From Pseudooceanicola sediminis (GTDB lineage: Bacteria; Pseudomonadota; Alphaproteobacteria; Rhodobacterales; Rhodobacteraceae): 64,000 nucleotides of DNA. Numbering within the stretch: the stretch's first letter is position 1; each line of letters begins with the position of its first letter. A program made the position numbers and the translations under genes. Below, piece after piece: positions 8,645 through 17,873 of this stretch. The notes beneath the pieces were generated by a model. It made no database searches. It was given only the letters and a program-made list of their open reading frames with translations, and was not told the origin of the DNA. Location: contig NZ_QWJJ01000001.1 in assembly GCF_003575965.1 (NCBI RefSeq), forward strand, positions 124,001 to 188,000. The letters run 5' to 3'.

Positions 8645-9175
8645 CTACCGCAGGAACGAGGATAGCATCAGGATGATCGCCACGAACAAACCCGACATCG
8701 TCGGATAGAATGTGAGCGCAAATCCAAAGGCCCGATGCCGCGCGGGTCGTCCGATGCCCATGGCAAATCCGATCCGACCGACCACGAAGGCAAGCGAAAA
8801 GAGCGGCAGAACCCCGATCCAGTCGGCTGACAGCCCGAATGCCAGGGCGGGATAGACCATCGCGGCAAGCAGCGCCTGCTCGACCGTGTTGCTCAAATAG
8901 GCATGGGCCCGGGCCAGCCTGATATCGTCGGGTGGGTTCTGCCCATCGATTGCAGTGTCGTGCAGAAAGCGATGCCGTGCGACAAAGCCGACACCTGCCG
9001 CCAGCGCACTCCCCGGGCCGAGCAACGCACCGCCGAGAATCCACAGACGCCCGCCGACGCCTGCATCCTGCGCCGGAATGCCCCATGCGACGACCCAGAG
9101 AGCAACCACGCTGACGCAGGCATACGCCATTCCGGTTGCAACGCCGCGTTGTTCATCACTCAGCCCCATCTGCAT
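8645..9175 (-). CDS. MAPEG-family integral membrane protein
   Basis: About 176 residues with several hydrophobic helices. The segment ARAHAYLSNTVEQALLAAMVYPALAFG matches the MAPEG signature (R..A...N..EQ...A). MAPEG proteins include glutathione transferases and peroxidases, but many bacterial members have no known substrate. An earlier TTG (9238) would add 21 polar residues; the ATG pair at 9175/9169 lies closer to the first hydrophobic segment. No functional link to the neighbours is apparent. Confidence 0.72.
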   Translation of the reverse strand: MQMGLSDEQRGVATGMAYACVSVVALWVVAWGIPAQDAGVGGRLWILGGALLGPGSALAAGVGFVARHRFLHDTAIDGQNPPDDIRLARAHAYLSNTVEQALLAAMVYPALAFGLSADWIGVLPLFSLAFVVGRIGFAMGIGRPARHRAFGFALTFYPTMSGLFVAIILMLSSFLR

Positions 9176-9373
9176 CTCGTCGGTCCGTGTCGGTTGAACG
9201 TGTCGCTCCAGCCTGCTCTTCAATGTGTGCGGTTGCAACAGCGCCAGACATGTGCCCCGAATCCTGGCATTGCCGCCGAAATCTCGCCACGGTTCAGCGT
9301 CGAAATTCGGCCTGACGTTCGCCCTGTTGCAGGGCCATCTTTCAGGCGACCCAGTTCAATCCGATGGGGCGTG

Positions 9374-10312
9374 TCATTGGCCAGCCGCGCCGTCACCTCG
9401 TTCTGCTCTGCGCCCTGCCGCAACACGATCCAAGACGCGTCCGTCAATCGCCAACAGGCCGATGCTGATCAGAAGCATTCCGAAATAGTGGCGCCGCGCC
9501 AGATCCTCCCCCAGTACGAACGTGCCCAGCAAGATCGCGCTGACCGGCACCAGAAGCGTGACCAGACCAACATTTACCGCCCCGGCAGACGCAAGAATGC
9601 GGAAAAAGATGACATAGGCCAGGGCCGTTGAAACGATGGCCAGCGCAAGGATCGCCACAATCACTGGCGTACCAGGCATTGGCAGCTTCCAGGGCTGGTC
9701 AATGATCGATACGATCGGCGCCATCATCAGGGTGGTCGCGCTCAGCTGCCCGAATGCAACTTGCGTGGCCGTCAGCTGCATCGCCTTGAACCTGCGCCCG
9801 TAGACGCTGGCGAAACCATATGACAGCGCCGCCCCGAGACACGCCAGTATTCCCAGCGATGCGATGCTGGCTCCGCCAAGCAGATCGCCGCCAAGCAAGA
9901 CGATCACACCCAGGAAACCGAACAGGATTCCGACCGCCTTGTTCGCCGCCATACGTTCATCCATCAGCAGGAAATGCGCCACGATGATGGAAAAGATCGG
10001 TGTCGATGCGTTCAGGATCGAGGCCAGACCACTTGGGATCATCGTCTGCGCCCAGAACAACAGGCTGAATGGCATCAGGTTGTTCAGTAACCCCATGACA
10101 AAGAACGGCAGCAGGACACCCCTGGCAAAGGGCCACCGTTCTGCGCGCAGCCACAGGATCAGGGCGAGGGTCAGCGCGGCCAATCCGGCCCGCAGGCCGA
10201 CGATGGTCAGCGGCGGAAGCTGCTGAATGGCCACGCCCACGAAAAAGAACGAACCTCCCCACAACAGGGACAACAGAAAAAGGAACGACCAGTCCCGTGG
10301 TGTCATGCGCAT
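9374..10312 (-). CDS. EamA/DMT-superfamily transporter
   Basis: 312 residues and ten hydrophobic segments in two repeats of five, the normal architecture for drug/metabolite exporters of the EamA type. Typical pieces are SLLWGGSFFFVGVAI near the start, MPFSLLFWAQTMIPSGLASILNASTPIFSIIVAHFLLMDE at the end of repeat one, and AGAVNVGLVTLLVPVSAILLGTFVLGED in repeat two. The substrate is unknown. It is divergent from an Ada-type regulator with 128 bases between them. Confidence 0.9.
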   Translation of the reverse strand: MRMTPRDWSFLFLLSLLWGGSFFFVGVAIQQLPPLTIVGLRAGLAALTLALILWLRAERWPFARGVLLPFFVMGLLNNLMPFSLLFWAQTMIPSGLASILNASTPIFSIIVAHFLLMDERMAANKAVGILFGFLGVIVLLGGDLLGGASIASLGILACLGAALSYGFASVYGRRFKAMQLTATQVAFGQLSATTLMMAPIVSIIDQPWKLPMPGTPVIVAILALAIVSTALAYVIFFRILASAGAVNVGLVTLLVPVSAILLGTFVLGEDLARRHYFGMLLISIGLLAIDGRVLDRVAAGRRAERGDGAAGQ

Positions 10313-10440
10313 CCGATATATCCAAATTGCGGTTGTATGCCCCGACAGCTACAGCCTCGCCCGCCCGGGCACTCGCCCTTTTCGGACCTCATCATCTGTC
10401 CATGCTCGCAAAAATGCGATTTCGTCCCTAATCTTCCGAC

Positions 10441-11001
10441 ATGCTTGATTTCGACACATGCAACGAAGCACGACTGAGGCGCGATCCGGCGTTTGACGGA
10501 AAGTTCTTCACGGCCGTTCGCACCACGATGATCTACTGTCGCCCCGTTTGCCCGGTAAAGCACCCGCTGACCAGGAACGTCAGCTATTTTGCCACTGCGG
10601 CGGCCGCAGAACAGGCCGGATATCGCCCCTGCCTGCGGTGCCGCCCGGAAACGGCGCCGTTCTGCGCGGCATGGAAAGGAACGCAGACCACGGTAGAGCG
10701 CGCCCTGAAGCTGATCGAAGATGGCGCGCTGGACACCGGCTCTGTCGGCGCGCTGGCGGATCGTCTGGGGGTCGGCGCACGGCACCTGTCGCGCCTCTTC
10801 GCGGAACATGTCGGCGCCTCGCCCCTTCAGACCGCGCAAACGCTGCGCATCGGGCGGGCAAAACGCCTTCTGGACGAAACGACGCTGCCGATCACCGACA
10901 TTGCGTTCAGATCGGGTTTCGGCAGCGTCAGACGCTTCAACACGGTGTTTCAGACCCTCTATGGCCGCCCGCCCTCCTCGATCCGCAGGCCGAAACGATG
11001 A
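10441..11001 (+). CDS. Ada-type regulator: methylphosphotriester-sensing domain + AraC HTH, no methyltransferase domain
   Basis: 186 residues. Residues 1-70 form the Ada zinc domain with four cysteines (Cys33, Cys37, Cys64, Cys67) in IYCRPVCPVK and YRPCLRCRP; the first would accept a methyl group from DNA phosphotriesters. Residues about 85-180 are an AraC-type double HTH (LADRLGVGARHLSRLFAEHVGASPLQ, ITDIAFRSGFGSVRRFNTVF). The C-terminal O6-methylguanine methyltransferase domain of E. coli Ada is absent, so it resembles the AdaA type. It probably controls alkylation repair genes outside the window, since none are adjacent. Confidence 0.88.
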   Translation: MLDFDTCNEARLRRDPAFDGKFFTAVRTTMIYCRPVCPVKHPLTRNVSYFATAAAAEQAGYRPCLRCRPETAPFCAAWKGTQTTVERALKLIEDGALDTGSVGALADRLGVGARHLSRLFAEHVGASPLQTAQTLRIGRAKRLLDETTLPITDIAFRSGFGSVRRFNTVFQTLYGRPPSSIRRPKR

Positions 11002-11064
11002 AAAGGCGCGGTGAATGCGATGGGCGGCAAGGTGACAATCGCCGCGCAGATGCATGAGTGAAAA

Positions 11065-11961
11065 TCATGCTCTTTGGGCTTTCAAACGGTCGATCAGAAG
11101 CCGCAGCGCCGAGCTGAGGTTGCGCCGTCCCATGTAGCACAGGTGGTAGCCGTCAAAGGGCGGGCAGAACGGCGACAGCACCCGTCGCATACGGCCGCTC
11201 TCCAGGTCGGCGCGAACTTCGGGCAGCGGCAGATAGCCGATCCCGTGCCCGGCCCGCACCGCCTCCAGCACCAGGCCCGGATCATTCAGGATGAACGGAC
11301 CTGACAGCTTCTTGACCACGTCATCCGCGTCGATCTCGAACTCCCAGTCATAGGTGGGGCCATCGGAACGGTGGCGCATCATGATGCAATCATGGGCATC
11401 CAGATCGTCCGGGTGCTCGGGCGTGCCACGCCGCGCAAGATAGGCGGGGCTGGCTACGGCGGCCATTTCCAGCTGCGGTCCGACCGGCACGGCGATCATG
11501 TCCGGACTGAGATGTTCCCCCAGGCGGATGGCACAGTCGAACCGATCCTCGGCAAGGTCCGAAAGCCGCCCTTCGCTGCTGATCTCGATCCGCACGTCGG
11601 GATAATCACGCACCAGTTGCGATGCCACCGGCCACAGGATGTCGCGCGTGGCGGGCGCACTGGACGTCACCCGCACCAGGCCCGAGGGCCGTTCGCCCAA
11701 CGTGCGGATTTCCTCGATACGATTGCCAAGCTGCTGAAAGCTGGGGCGCAGCGCCGCCAACAGCTGTTCGCCCGCATCGGTGGCCGTGACCTTGCGGGCG
11801 CTTCGGTTGAGCAGGCGGACACCGATCTTGTCCTCCAGCCGCCGGATCGTGTGGCTGACGGCGGACTGCGACACACCCAACCTGTGGCCCGCACGCGTGA
11901 AATTACCTTCTTCGGTAACGGCAAGTAGGGTCGAGAGATCGCCCAGCAATTCGCGGTCCAT
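11065..11961 (-). CDS. LysR-family transcriptional regulator
   Basis: 298 residues. The N-terminal winged helix reads LLAVTEEGNFTRAGHRLGVSQSAVSHTIRRLEDKIGVRLLNRSARKVTATDAGE, a textbook LysR HTH. The rest is the effector-binding domain (SGLVRVTSSAPATRDILWPV, RFDCAIRLGEHLSPDMIAVPVGP). The start was set at MDRELL rather than at an upstream in-frame codon because the HTH begins there. It is divergent from the alpha/beta hydrolase gene (12138) with about 175 bases between, so it likely regulates the hydrolase-decarboxylase-cupin cluster. Confidence 0.9.
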   Translation of the reverse strand: MDRELLGDLSTLLAVTEEGNFTRAGHRLGVSQSAVSHTIRRLEDKIGVRLLNRSARKVTATDAGEQLLAALRPSFQQLGNRIEEIRTLGERPSGLVRVTSSAPATRDILWPVASQLVRDYPDVRIEISSEGRLSDLAEDRFDCAIRLGEHLSPDMIAVPVGPQLEMAAVASPAYLARRGTPEHPDDLDAHDCIMMRHRSDGPTYDWEFEIDADDVVKKLSGPFILNDPGLVLEAVRAGHGIGYLPLPEVRADLESGRMRRVLSPFCPPFDGYHLCYMGRRNLSSALRLLIDRLKAQRA

Positions 11962-12137
11962 GGTGTCGCCTCCTTCGATCCCGGTTTTCTGGGGCAATCC
12001 GCCACGCAAGGCAAAGGAAAAAACGTCGACAAGCATGAATCGGATTCATGGCAAGCATAAGATGGGGCCGCCTTTTCCGGTGCCGGGTGCCGCTCCAGAT
12101 TGCAAGGCAGAACAGACACCCGAAAGGAGGGACTGAC

Positions 12138-13223
12138 ATGTCCACCGCGAACACCCCGACCGATCCCGAAAATCCTGCCCGTCGCAACCTGCTGATTGCA
12201 TCCGGCACGGGCGCCGCCGCGCTTGCCATCGCGTCCCTGAGTGCTGAGGCCACGCTCGCCCAAGCGACTGCCAACTGGGACAAGACCTTTCCCGAGAGCG
12301 ACCGCGTCGACCATCGAAAGGTCAGCTTTACCAACCGCTACGGCATTGCCCTTGTCGGTGACTTTTACCTGCCGAAAGATCGCGGTGACGCGCCGCTGCC
12401 GGCACTGGCCGTCGCGGGCCCCTTCGGCGCGGTAAAGGAACAGGCGGCGGGACTCTATGCCCAGGAAATGGCCGAACGCGGCTTTGCCACCCTGGCCTTC
12501 GACCCCTCCTATATCGGGGAAAGCGGCGGTATGCCCCGCTATGTTGCCTCGCCTGATATCAATACCGAAGATTTCATGGCCGCGGTCGACTTCCTCGGGC
12601 TGAATGCCGCGGTCGACCGCACGCGTATCGGCTTGATCGGCATCTGCGGCTTTGGCGGCATGGCACTGAATGCAACGGCCCCGGACAAGCGGGTCAAGGC
12701 CGTCGCCGTGACCTCCATGTACGACATGAGCCGCGTCAACGCGCAGGGCTACTATGATGCGATGACCGACGAACAGCGCGCCGAAACCCTGGCGGCGATG
12801 AGCCTTCAGAGGTGGGAGGATGCCGCCTCGGATGACGCCCCCAAACTGGCGGGCGGGCTGCCCGACACGCTGGACGGCATCGATGACCCGGTGATCACCA
12901 TGTACCACGGCTATTACAAGACGGACCGTGGCTATCACTCGCGTTCGCTGAACTCGAACGGTGGCTGGAACGTGACGTCGCCCATGTCCTTCATGAACAT
13001 GCCGCTGCTGACCTACATAGACGAGATTTCGCCCCGCCCGGCCCTTCTCATCGCCGGTTCCGATGCGCATTCCCGCTATCTGAGCGAAGACGCCTATGCC
13101 GCAGCGGCCGAACCGAAGGAACTGATGATCATCGACGGCGCGGATCACTGCGATCTTTATGATCAAAAGGACATCATCCCCTTCGACCGCCTGCAATCCT
13201 TCTTTGAGGGCCACCTCGCCTAA
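12138..13223 (+). CDS. Tat-exported alpha/beta hydrolase (dienelactone hydrolase-like)
   Basis: 361 residues. The N-terminus has a twin-arginine-like signal (ARRNLLIASGTGAAALAIASL, then ATLAQA). A perfect AAAGGAGG site lies 7 bases upstream of the ATG. The core has an alpha/beta hydrolase fold: LPALAVAGPFGAVKEQ, GESGG, IGLIGICGFGGMALNAT (nucleophile elbow, here GICGFGG with Cys in the nucleophile position, as in dienelactone hydrolases), and a late IDGADHCDLYDQ with the histidine. It is related to YcjY-type proteins. The natural substrate is unknown; it is followed by a carboxymuconolactone decarboxylase-like gene and a cupin. Confidence 0.82.
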   Translation: MSTANTPTDPENPARRNLLIASGTGAAALAIASLSAEATLAQATANWDKTFPESDRVDHRKVSFTNRYGIALVGDFYLPKDRGDAPLPALAVAGPFGAVKEQAAGLYAQEMAERGFATLAFDPSYIGESGGMPRYVASPDINTEDFMAAVDFLGLNAAVDRTRIGLIGICGFGGMALNATAPDKRVKAVAVTSMYDMSRVNAQGYYDAMTDEQRAETLAAMSLQRWEDAASDDAPKLAGGLPDTLDGIDDPVITMYHGYYKTDRGYHSRSLNSNGGWNVTSPMSFMNMPLLTYIDEISPRPALLIAGSDAHSRYLSEDAYAAAAEPKELMIIDGADHCDLYDQKDIIPFDRLQSFFEGHLA

Positions 13224-13273
13224 GCCTCCTCGCCTAGGCTGCTTGGCCACTCCAGGACACAGGGGACGACTCG

Positions 13274-13656
13274 ATGAAAACCAAATTCGTTGCATCCGCC
13301 CTTGCCCTCGCGACCTCCGCCGACTCGGCGCAGGGGGGGGCGCGCGGACACTTCCCGACGCCGTGGCGACAGTGGCGCCGGCTCTCGGGGCCTATGCCGT
13401 CAATGACCTCTGCGGCACCGTCCGGACCGACGCCGCACTGTCGCTGCGCGACCGCGCGCCGGTGACATTCGCAGCACTTGTCACGCGTCACGAAGCAGAC
13501 TCCGTCGGCCGTCATGCCGCGCTTGCACTCGACGCGGGCGTGACCCCGGCGGAACTGTCGGAAACCATCCCCCATCTTGCCTTCGATGCCTGTTGGCCCA
13601 GGGTGTTCTCGGCGATGCCCGTCGCGCGTCAGGTCTTCGAAAGCCGTGCAAATTGA
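13274..13656 (+). pseudogene. Carboxymuconolactone decarboxylase-like protein, frameshifted at a G8 run
   Basis: The ATG at 13274 opens a signal-peptide-like start (MKTKFVASALALATSADSAQ). That frame then runs into a run of eight G (13333-13340) and degenerates. A different frame entered after the G-run continues with ARTLPDAVATVAPALGAYAVNDLCGTVRTDAALSLRDRAPVTFAALVTRHEA and TPAELSETIPHLAFDACWPRVFSAMPVARQVF, which looks like a carboxymuconolactone decarboxylase/AhpD-like domain (alpha-helical, possibly a redox protein). Joining the two needs a -1 shift at the G-run. This may be a true pseudogene, slipped-strand phase variation, programmed slippage or a sequencing error. Confidence 0.65.
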
Positions 13657-13708
13657 AATCCCGAGGCGGGGCCGATGTGCCCCGTCGCCATATGAATGGA
13701 AAGACTAG

Positions 13709-14104
13709 ATGAAGATCACCAGAAGCGGCAGCACGCCATCCACCCCCGGTCCCGACGATTACTTCACCGGCACCGTGCGGATCGATCCGATGTTCCAGGC
13801 CGACCTGCCGGGGCGCACCAGCGCCGCCCACGTCACCTTCGAACCCGGGGCCCGCACCGCATGGCATACGCATCCGGCGGGACAGGCCATCATCATCACG
13901 TTCGGTCGCGGTCGTGTTCAACGCGATGGCGGCCCGATCGAGGAGGTCACCGCCGGCGATGTGGTCTTTTTCCCGGCCGGGGAAAAGCACTGGCATGGCG
14001 CCGGACCTGAGACCGCCATGTCGCATATCGCGGTCCAGGAGAGCATCGACGGCACGCCCGTCACCTGGCTGGAGAAGGTTGCAGACGCGGATTATACCGG
14101 CTGA
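13709..14104 (+). CDS. Cupin-domain protein
   Basis: 131 residues, a single small beta-barrel cupin. Motif 1 is seen in [22 protein letters not shown] and motif 2 in [18 protein letters not shown], giving a His-rich metal site. Similar small cupins are commonly found beside carboxymuconolactone decarboxylase-like genes and are annotated as (R)-mandelonitrile lyase-like. The gene is 53 bases after the frameshifted gene and in the same direction, so it probably shares the operon regulated by the LysR gene at 11065-11961. Its enzymatic activity is not known. Confidence 0.85.
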   Translation: MKITRSGSTPSTPGPDDYFTGTVRIDPMFQADLPGRTSAAHVTFEPGARTAWHTHPAGQAIIITFGRGRVQRDGGPIEEVTAGDVVFFPAGEKHWHGAGPETAMSHIAVQESIDGTPVTWLEKVADADYTG

Positions 14105-14146
14105 TCTCGATTGAGCGCCGCATGTGGCGCGACAACAGCCCAACAC

Positions 14147-14171
14147 CCGGGGACCTGTCACAGGCCCCCGG
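14147..14171. terminator. Hairpin between convergent cupin and DeoR genes
   Basis: CCGGGG-A-CCTG, loop TCA, CAGG-C-CCCCGG forms a strong stem in the 140-base gap between the convergent genes. There is no clear T-run, so termination in either direction is plausible but not certain. Confidence 0.45.
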
Positions 14172-14245
14172 TTCTGCGTCGCATTCACACTGATTTAAGG
14201 GGCCTGTCTTGCGCCGCCCAGGTTTCGATCTGCCGCAGGCCGCGA

Positions 14246-15007
14246 CTAGACCTCGATGAAATCACAGCCGCTTTCCTCGCCGGCGGCCTTCAGACCCTGT
14301 GACAACGGGCCTCCGCAAATTGTTCGTTCCAGGTCATGCACCCGGCCCCAGCGGTGTGGCGCCGTTCGGCCGATCTTGGCGTGATCGATCACCAGTGTGC
14401 GTTCTCTTGCGCAGGCGGAAATCGCCTGGCGCGCGCGGATCTCGTCCAGATTGAAATCCAGCAGGTCTCCGGTCTCGGACACGCCTCCGACGGAAAAGAC
14501 GGCGTGATCAAAGCGCAGCCCGTCGAAAAACTCGCGGCTTTCCGCGCCAATCAGATCGAGATCGCGCAAGCGCACCTTGCCCCCTGCCAACAGGATGGTG
14601 ATGTCCTCGGCCATGCGCAGCGCCAGAACCACGTGGATGTTGTTGGTGGCGACCGTCAGGCCTTCGTGCCCGACCAGGGCGCGCGCCACGGCTTCGACCG
14701 TGGTGCCGGTTCCCAGGGCGACCGTGGCGCCGTTCGGAATCATGCCGGCGACCGCGGCGGCAATCCTGTTCTTTTCCTGCCGGGACACGGCCAGGCGCGG
14801 CTGATAGTCGATGTTCTCTCCCGCGGCGAGGCTGGCCCCGCCGTGACGGCGCTTGACGATATGCGAGTCGTCCAGCGCGCGCAGGTCGGATCTCAGCGTC
14901 TGGACCGTCACCCCCAACATCTCGGACAAGGCCGATGCAGAGAGCTCTCCGTAACTGGACAGCAGGTTGACGATCCGGTCACGACGTCGCGCGGCTTCGC
15001 TGGGCAT
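14246..15007 (-). CDS. DeoR/GlpR-family transcriptional repressor
   Basis: 253 residues. The N-terminal DeoR HTH reads RRDRIVNLLSSYGELSASALSEMLGVTVQTLRSDLRAL, followed by the wing KRRHGGAS. The C-terminal sensor domain shows GATVALGTGTTVEAVARAL, LTVATNNIHVV and FDHAVFSVGGVSETGDLLDFNLDE, the phosphosugar-isomerase-like fold that in this family usually binds phosphorylated sugars or polyols. It is divergent from the six-gene ABC/phosphatase operon with about 190 bases between. It is therefore the likely repressor of that operon, which suggests a phosphorylated inducer. Confidence 0.9.
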   Translation of the reverse strand: MPSEAARRRDRIVNLLSSYGELSASALSEMLGVTVQTLRSDLRALDDSHIVKRRHGGASLAAGENIDYQPRLAVSRQEKNRIAAAVAGMIPNGATVALGTGTTVEAVARALVGHEGLTVATNNIHVVLALRMAEDITILLAGGKVRLRDLDLIGAESREFFDGLRFDHAVFSVGGVSETGDLLDFNLDEIRARQAISACARERTLVIDHAKIGRTAPHRWGRVHDLERTICGGPLSQGLKAAGEESGCDFIEV

Positions 15008-15198
15008 GATTTTCGCTCGAACCTAGTTGCTCCGCCTCAAAACTACATCGGGTCCTCCGCAAACTCAACAAAATCGCCGGAAAATAAAAATATCCCCTTG
15101 TTGTAGAACTGTCATGTGAAGCCGCTACCAAGCCTCCAAGAGAGACGAATCGAGATTCTGATCTTTCGAACGAAAATGCACCTTAGCAGGAGACTCCG

Positions 15199-16170
15199 AT
15201 GTCCCGTTCCCTTCTGGCCGCTACCCTCGCCCTGACGCTTCCGACCCTGGCGGGCGCCGAAACCCTGACGCTCTATACGTCGCAACCCAACGAGGATGCG
15301 CAGCAGACCGTGGATGCGTTCATCGCCGCCAACCCCGGAATCGAGGTCGATTGGGTGCGCGATGGCACGACCAAGCTGATGGCACGTCTGACCGCCGAGA
15401 TCGAGGCCGGTCAACCGCAGGCCGATGTGCTGCTGATCGCAGACACCGTCACCCTCGAAGGTCTGGCGCAGGCGGGTCAGCTGGCCGCCTATGCCTCGCC
15501 CGAGGAAGCGGCCTACGACCCCTCGCTCTACAGCGCGGACGGGTACTATCATTCGACCAAATTGATCACCACGGGCATCGTCTACAACACCGGCGCAGAC
15601 GCCGTGCCGACCTCCTGGGCCGATCTTGCCAAGCCCGAGATGGCGAACCTCGTCGCCATGCCGTCGCCGCTCTATTCCGGCGCCGCCCTGATCCACCTCG
15701 CGACGCTGACCGAAACCGATGGCCTGGGCTGGGAGTATTACAAGGCCCTCGCAGACAACAACACGCGCGCCGAAGGCGGCAACGGCGGCACCTTCAAGGC
15801 CGTCGCATCGGGTGAAAAACCCTATGGTGTGCTGGTCGACTACATGGCGGTGCGCGCCAAGGCCGAAGGCTCGCCCGTCGACTTCGTCTTCCCGACCGAG
15901 GGCGTGTCCTACGTGACCGAACCCGTCGCGATCATGGCAGGCACCAGGCACATGGATGCCGCCGAAAAGTTCGTCGATTTCGTCCTCAGCGAAAAGGGAC
16001 AGGATCTCGTGGTCGACATGGGCTATATCCCCGCGCGCAACGGCGTGGCCAGCCCCGAGGGGTTCCCGGCACGTGACGACATCAAGCTGATGGCCTTCGA
16101 CCCCGCCAAGGCACTGGCAGACACCGACACCAACAAGGCCCGCTTTGCAGAGGTGTTCGGCGTCCAATGA
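15199..16170 (+). CDS. ABC transporter periplasmic binding protein, FbpA/AfuA-like
   Basis: 323 residues with a Sec signal (MSRSLLAATLALTLPTLAGA). The mature part begins ETLTLYTSQPNEDAQQTVDAFIAANPGIEVDWVRDGTTKLMARL, typical of the group that includes Fe3+ binders (FbpA), AfuA hexose-phosphate binders and aminoethylphosphonate binders. The twin-tyrosine iron site of FbpA is not obvious near the C-terminus. Together with the DeoR regulator and three phosphatase-like genes, a phosphorylated organic ligand seems more likely than iron. An AGGAGA site precedes the ATG; the stop overlaps the permease start (ATGA). Confidence 0.85.
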   Translation: MSRSLLAATLALTLPTLAGAETLTLYTSQPNEDAQQTVDAFIAANPGIEVDWVRDGTTKLMARLTAEIEAGQPQADVLLIADTVTLEGLAQAGQLAAYASPEEAAYDPSLYSADGYYHSTKLITTGIVYNTGADAVPTSWADLAKPEMANLVAMPSPLYSGAALIHLATLTETDGLGWEYYKALADNNTRAEGGNGGTFKAVASGEKPYGVLVDYMAVRAKAEGSPVDFVFPTEGVSYVTEPVAIMAGTRHMDAAEKFVDFVLSEKGQDLVVDMGYIPARNGVASPEGFPARDDIKLMAFDPAKALADTDTNKARFAEVFGVQ

Positions 16171-17873
16171 AAACGCCCGCTTTCGCCAAGGGTGGCAGCC
16201 GGTCCCTGGACCGGCTGTTGCCGCTTATCCTGCTGCCGGTGGCGCTGATCGCGCTCGGCCCTGTCGTGCGCCTGTTGCTTGAGGGGATCGGGTTTGGCGA
16301 CGGCCTGACCTCGGCGCATCTGGCGACGGTTCTGTCGCGGCCCTCGACCGGCACCGCCCTGCTGCACTCCCTGATCACCGCCGGCGGCGGGACGGTCCTG
16401 TCGGTCCTGATCGGCGCCAGCTTTGCTTTTCTGGTCGCGCTGACGGATATCCGGGGCAAGGGGGCGCTGGTGTTCTGCCTGATGGTCCCGATGATGATCC
16501 CGCCGCAGATCACGGCGCTGGCCTGGATGCAGATGGCCGGTCCGTCCTCGACCTTGCTGAAGGTGTTGGGGCTTGCGCCGCCCCTTGGCAGCCCGCAACC
16601 CTTGCATTCGCCCGGTGGCATCATCCTGTTGCTGGGCATTCAGCACGCGTCGCTGGTGTTCCTGACCCTGCGGGCCGGCCTGCGCATGATCCCCGCCGAT
16701 CTGGTCGAGGCCGCACGCATGTCCGGCGCCGGGTCGCTGCGCGTCTGGGCGCAAACCGTGCTGCCATTGTCGATGCCTTCGCTGATTGCCGGCGGTGCGA
16801 TGGCCTTTGTCACTGCCCTGGGCAATTTCGGAATTCTCGCCATGCTGGGCATACCGGCAGGCTACGCGACGCTGCCGACGCTGATCTACCAGCGCCTTGT
16901 CGGCATGGGCCCGTCTGTCCTGCCCGAGGTTGCGGTGCTGTCGCTGCTGATCGGGGCCGTTGCAATCCTGGGTATCCTGGTCAGCCGTTATGTTCTGTCG
17001 CGCAAGGGGTTCGGGCTGGTCGGCCTGTCCGGCAACCCCCTGGCATTGTCGCTCGGGCGGGGACGCGGGGCGGTGGAAATCCTGCTCTGGGGCTTCATCT
17101 TCGTGATCCTCGGCCTGCCGTTGTTCGCCCTTCTGGCGACCTCGCTCATCCCGGCCTACGGCGTACCACTGACCTTTGCCTCCGCCACCTTCGATGCGTG
17201 GAAAGAGGTGCTTTTCATTCAGCCCGGCACGCGGCGCGCCTATGGCAACTCGCTGATGCTCGCGACCTCCGCGGCGGCGATCCTGCTGGTGATCAGCCTG
17301 CCGCTGGCCTGGCTGATGGAGCGTCGCGCCAACCGTCTCAGCCGTCTTCTGGATGCGCTGATCGACCTGCCCTATGCCCTGCCGGGCGTTGTCCTGTCGA
17401 TCGCCTGCATCCTGACCTTTCTGAACCTGCCCTTCACCGACATGACGCTGTACGGCACGATCTGGATCATCCTGCTGGCCTACCTGGCGCGATTTTTCGT
17501 GGTGATGCTGCGCCCGATCCAGGCCAGCATCGCGCAGCTGGATCCGGCGATGGAGGAGGCCGCGGCCAGTGTCGGCGCGCGCCTGTCGCGGCGTCTGCGC
17601 GATATCGTTCTGCCGCTCGCGGCCCCGTCTGCGGCCGCCGGGGCGATCCTGGTTTTCCTGACGGCGGTCAATGAACTGACCGTGTCGGCGCTGCTCTGGT
17701 CCTCCGGCACCGAAACGCTGGGCGTCGTCATCTACAACCTCGAAGACAGCGGCGAAACCGTCATGGCCTCGGCCCTGGCGATGTCCATCGTGCTTCTCAT
17801 CGTCATGCTCATGGGGCTGGTTCAGGCCGGGGCAAAGCGTTTTCCAAAAGGTGTCATCCCATGGCAGAGCTGA
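16167..17873 (+). CDS. ABC transporter fused permease (FbpB/ThiP-like)
   Basis: 568 residues and about twelve membrane segments, a head-to-tail fusion of two permease modules. Each half carries an EAA loop for the ATPase: EAARMSGAGSLRVWAQTVLPLSMPSL (about residue 181) and EEAAASVGARLSRRLRDIVLPLAAPSA (about residue 463). Fused permeases of this layout occur in Fe3+, thiamine and AfuB-type sugar-phosphate importers. Its start overlaps the binding-protein stop by 4 bases and its end overlaps the ATPase gene by 13, so the three subunits are tightly coupled. Confidence 0.92.
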   Translation: MKTPAFAKGGSRSLDRLLPLILLPVALIALGPVVRLLLEGIGFGDGLTSAHLATVLSRPSTGTALLHSLITAGGGTVLSVLIGASFAFLVALTDIRGKGALVFCLMVPMMIPPQITALAWMQMAGPSSTLLKVLGLAPPLGSPQPLHSPGGIILLLGIQHASLVFLTLRAGLRMIPADLVEAARMSGAGSLRVWAQTVLPLSMPSLIAGGAMAFVTALGNFGILAMLGIPAGYATLPTLIYQRLVGMGPSVLPEVAVLSLLIGAVAILGILVSRYVLSRKGFGLVGLSGNPLALSLGRGRGAVEILLWGFIFVILGLPLFALLATSLIPAYGVPLTFASATFDAWKEVLFIQPGTRRAYGNSLMLATSAAAILLVISLPLAWLMERRANRLSRLLDALIDLPYALPGVVLSIACILTFLNLPFTDMTLYGTIWIILLAYLARFFVVMLRPIQASIAQLDPAMEEAAASVGARLSRRLRDIVLPLAAPSAAAGAILVFLTAVNELTVSALLWSSGTETLGVVIYNLEDSGETVMASALAMSIVLLIVMLMGLVQAGAKRFPKGVIPWQS

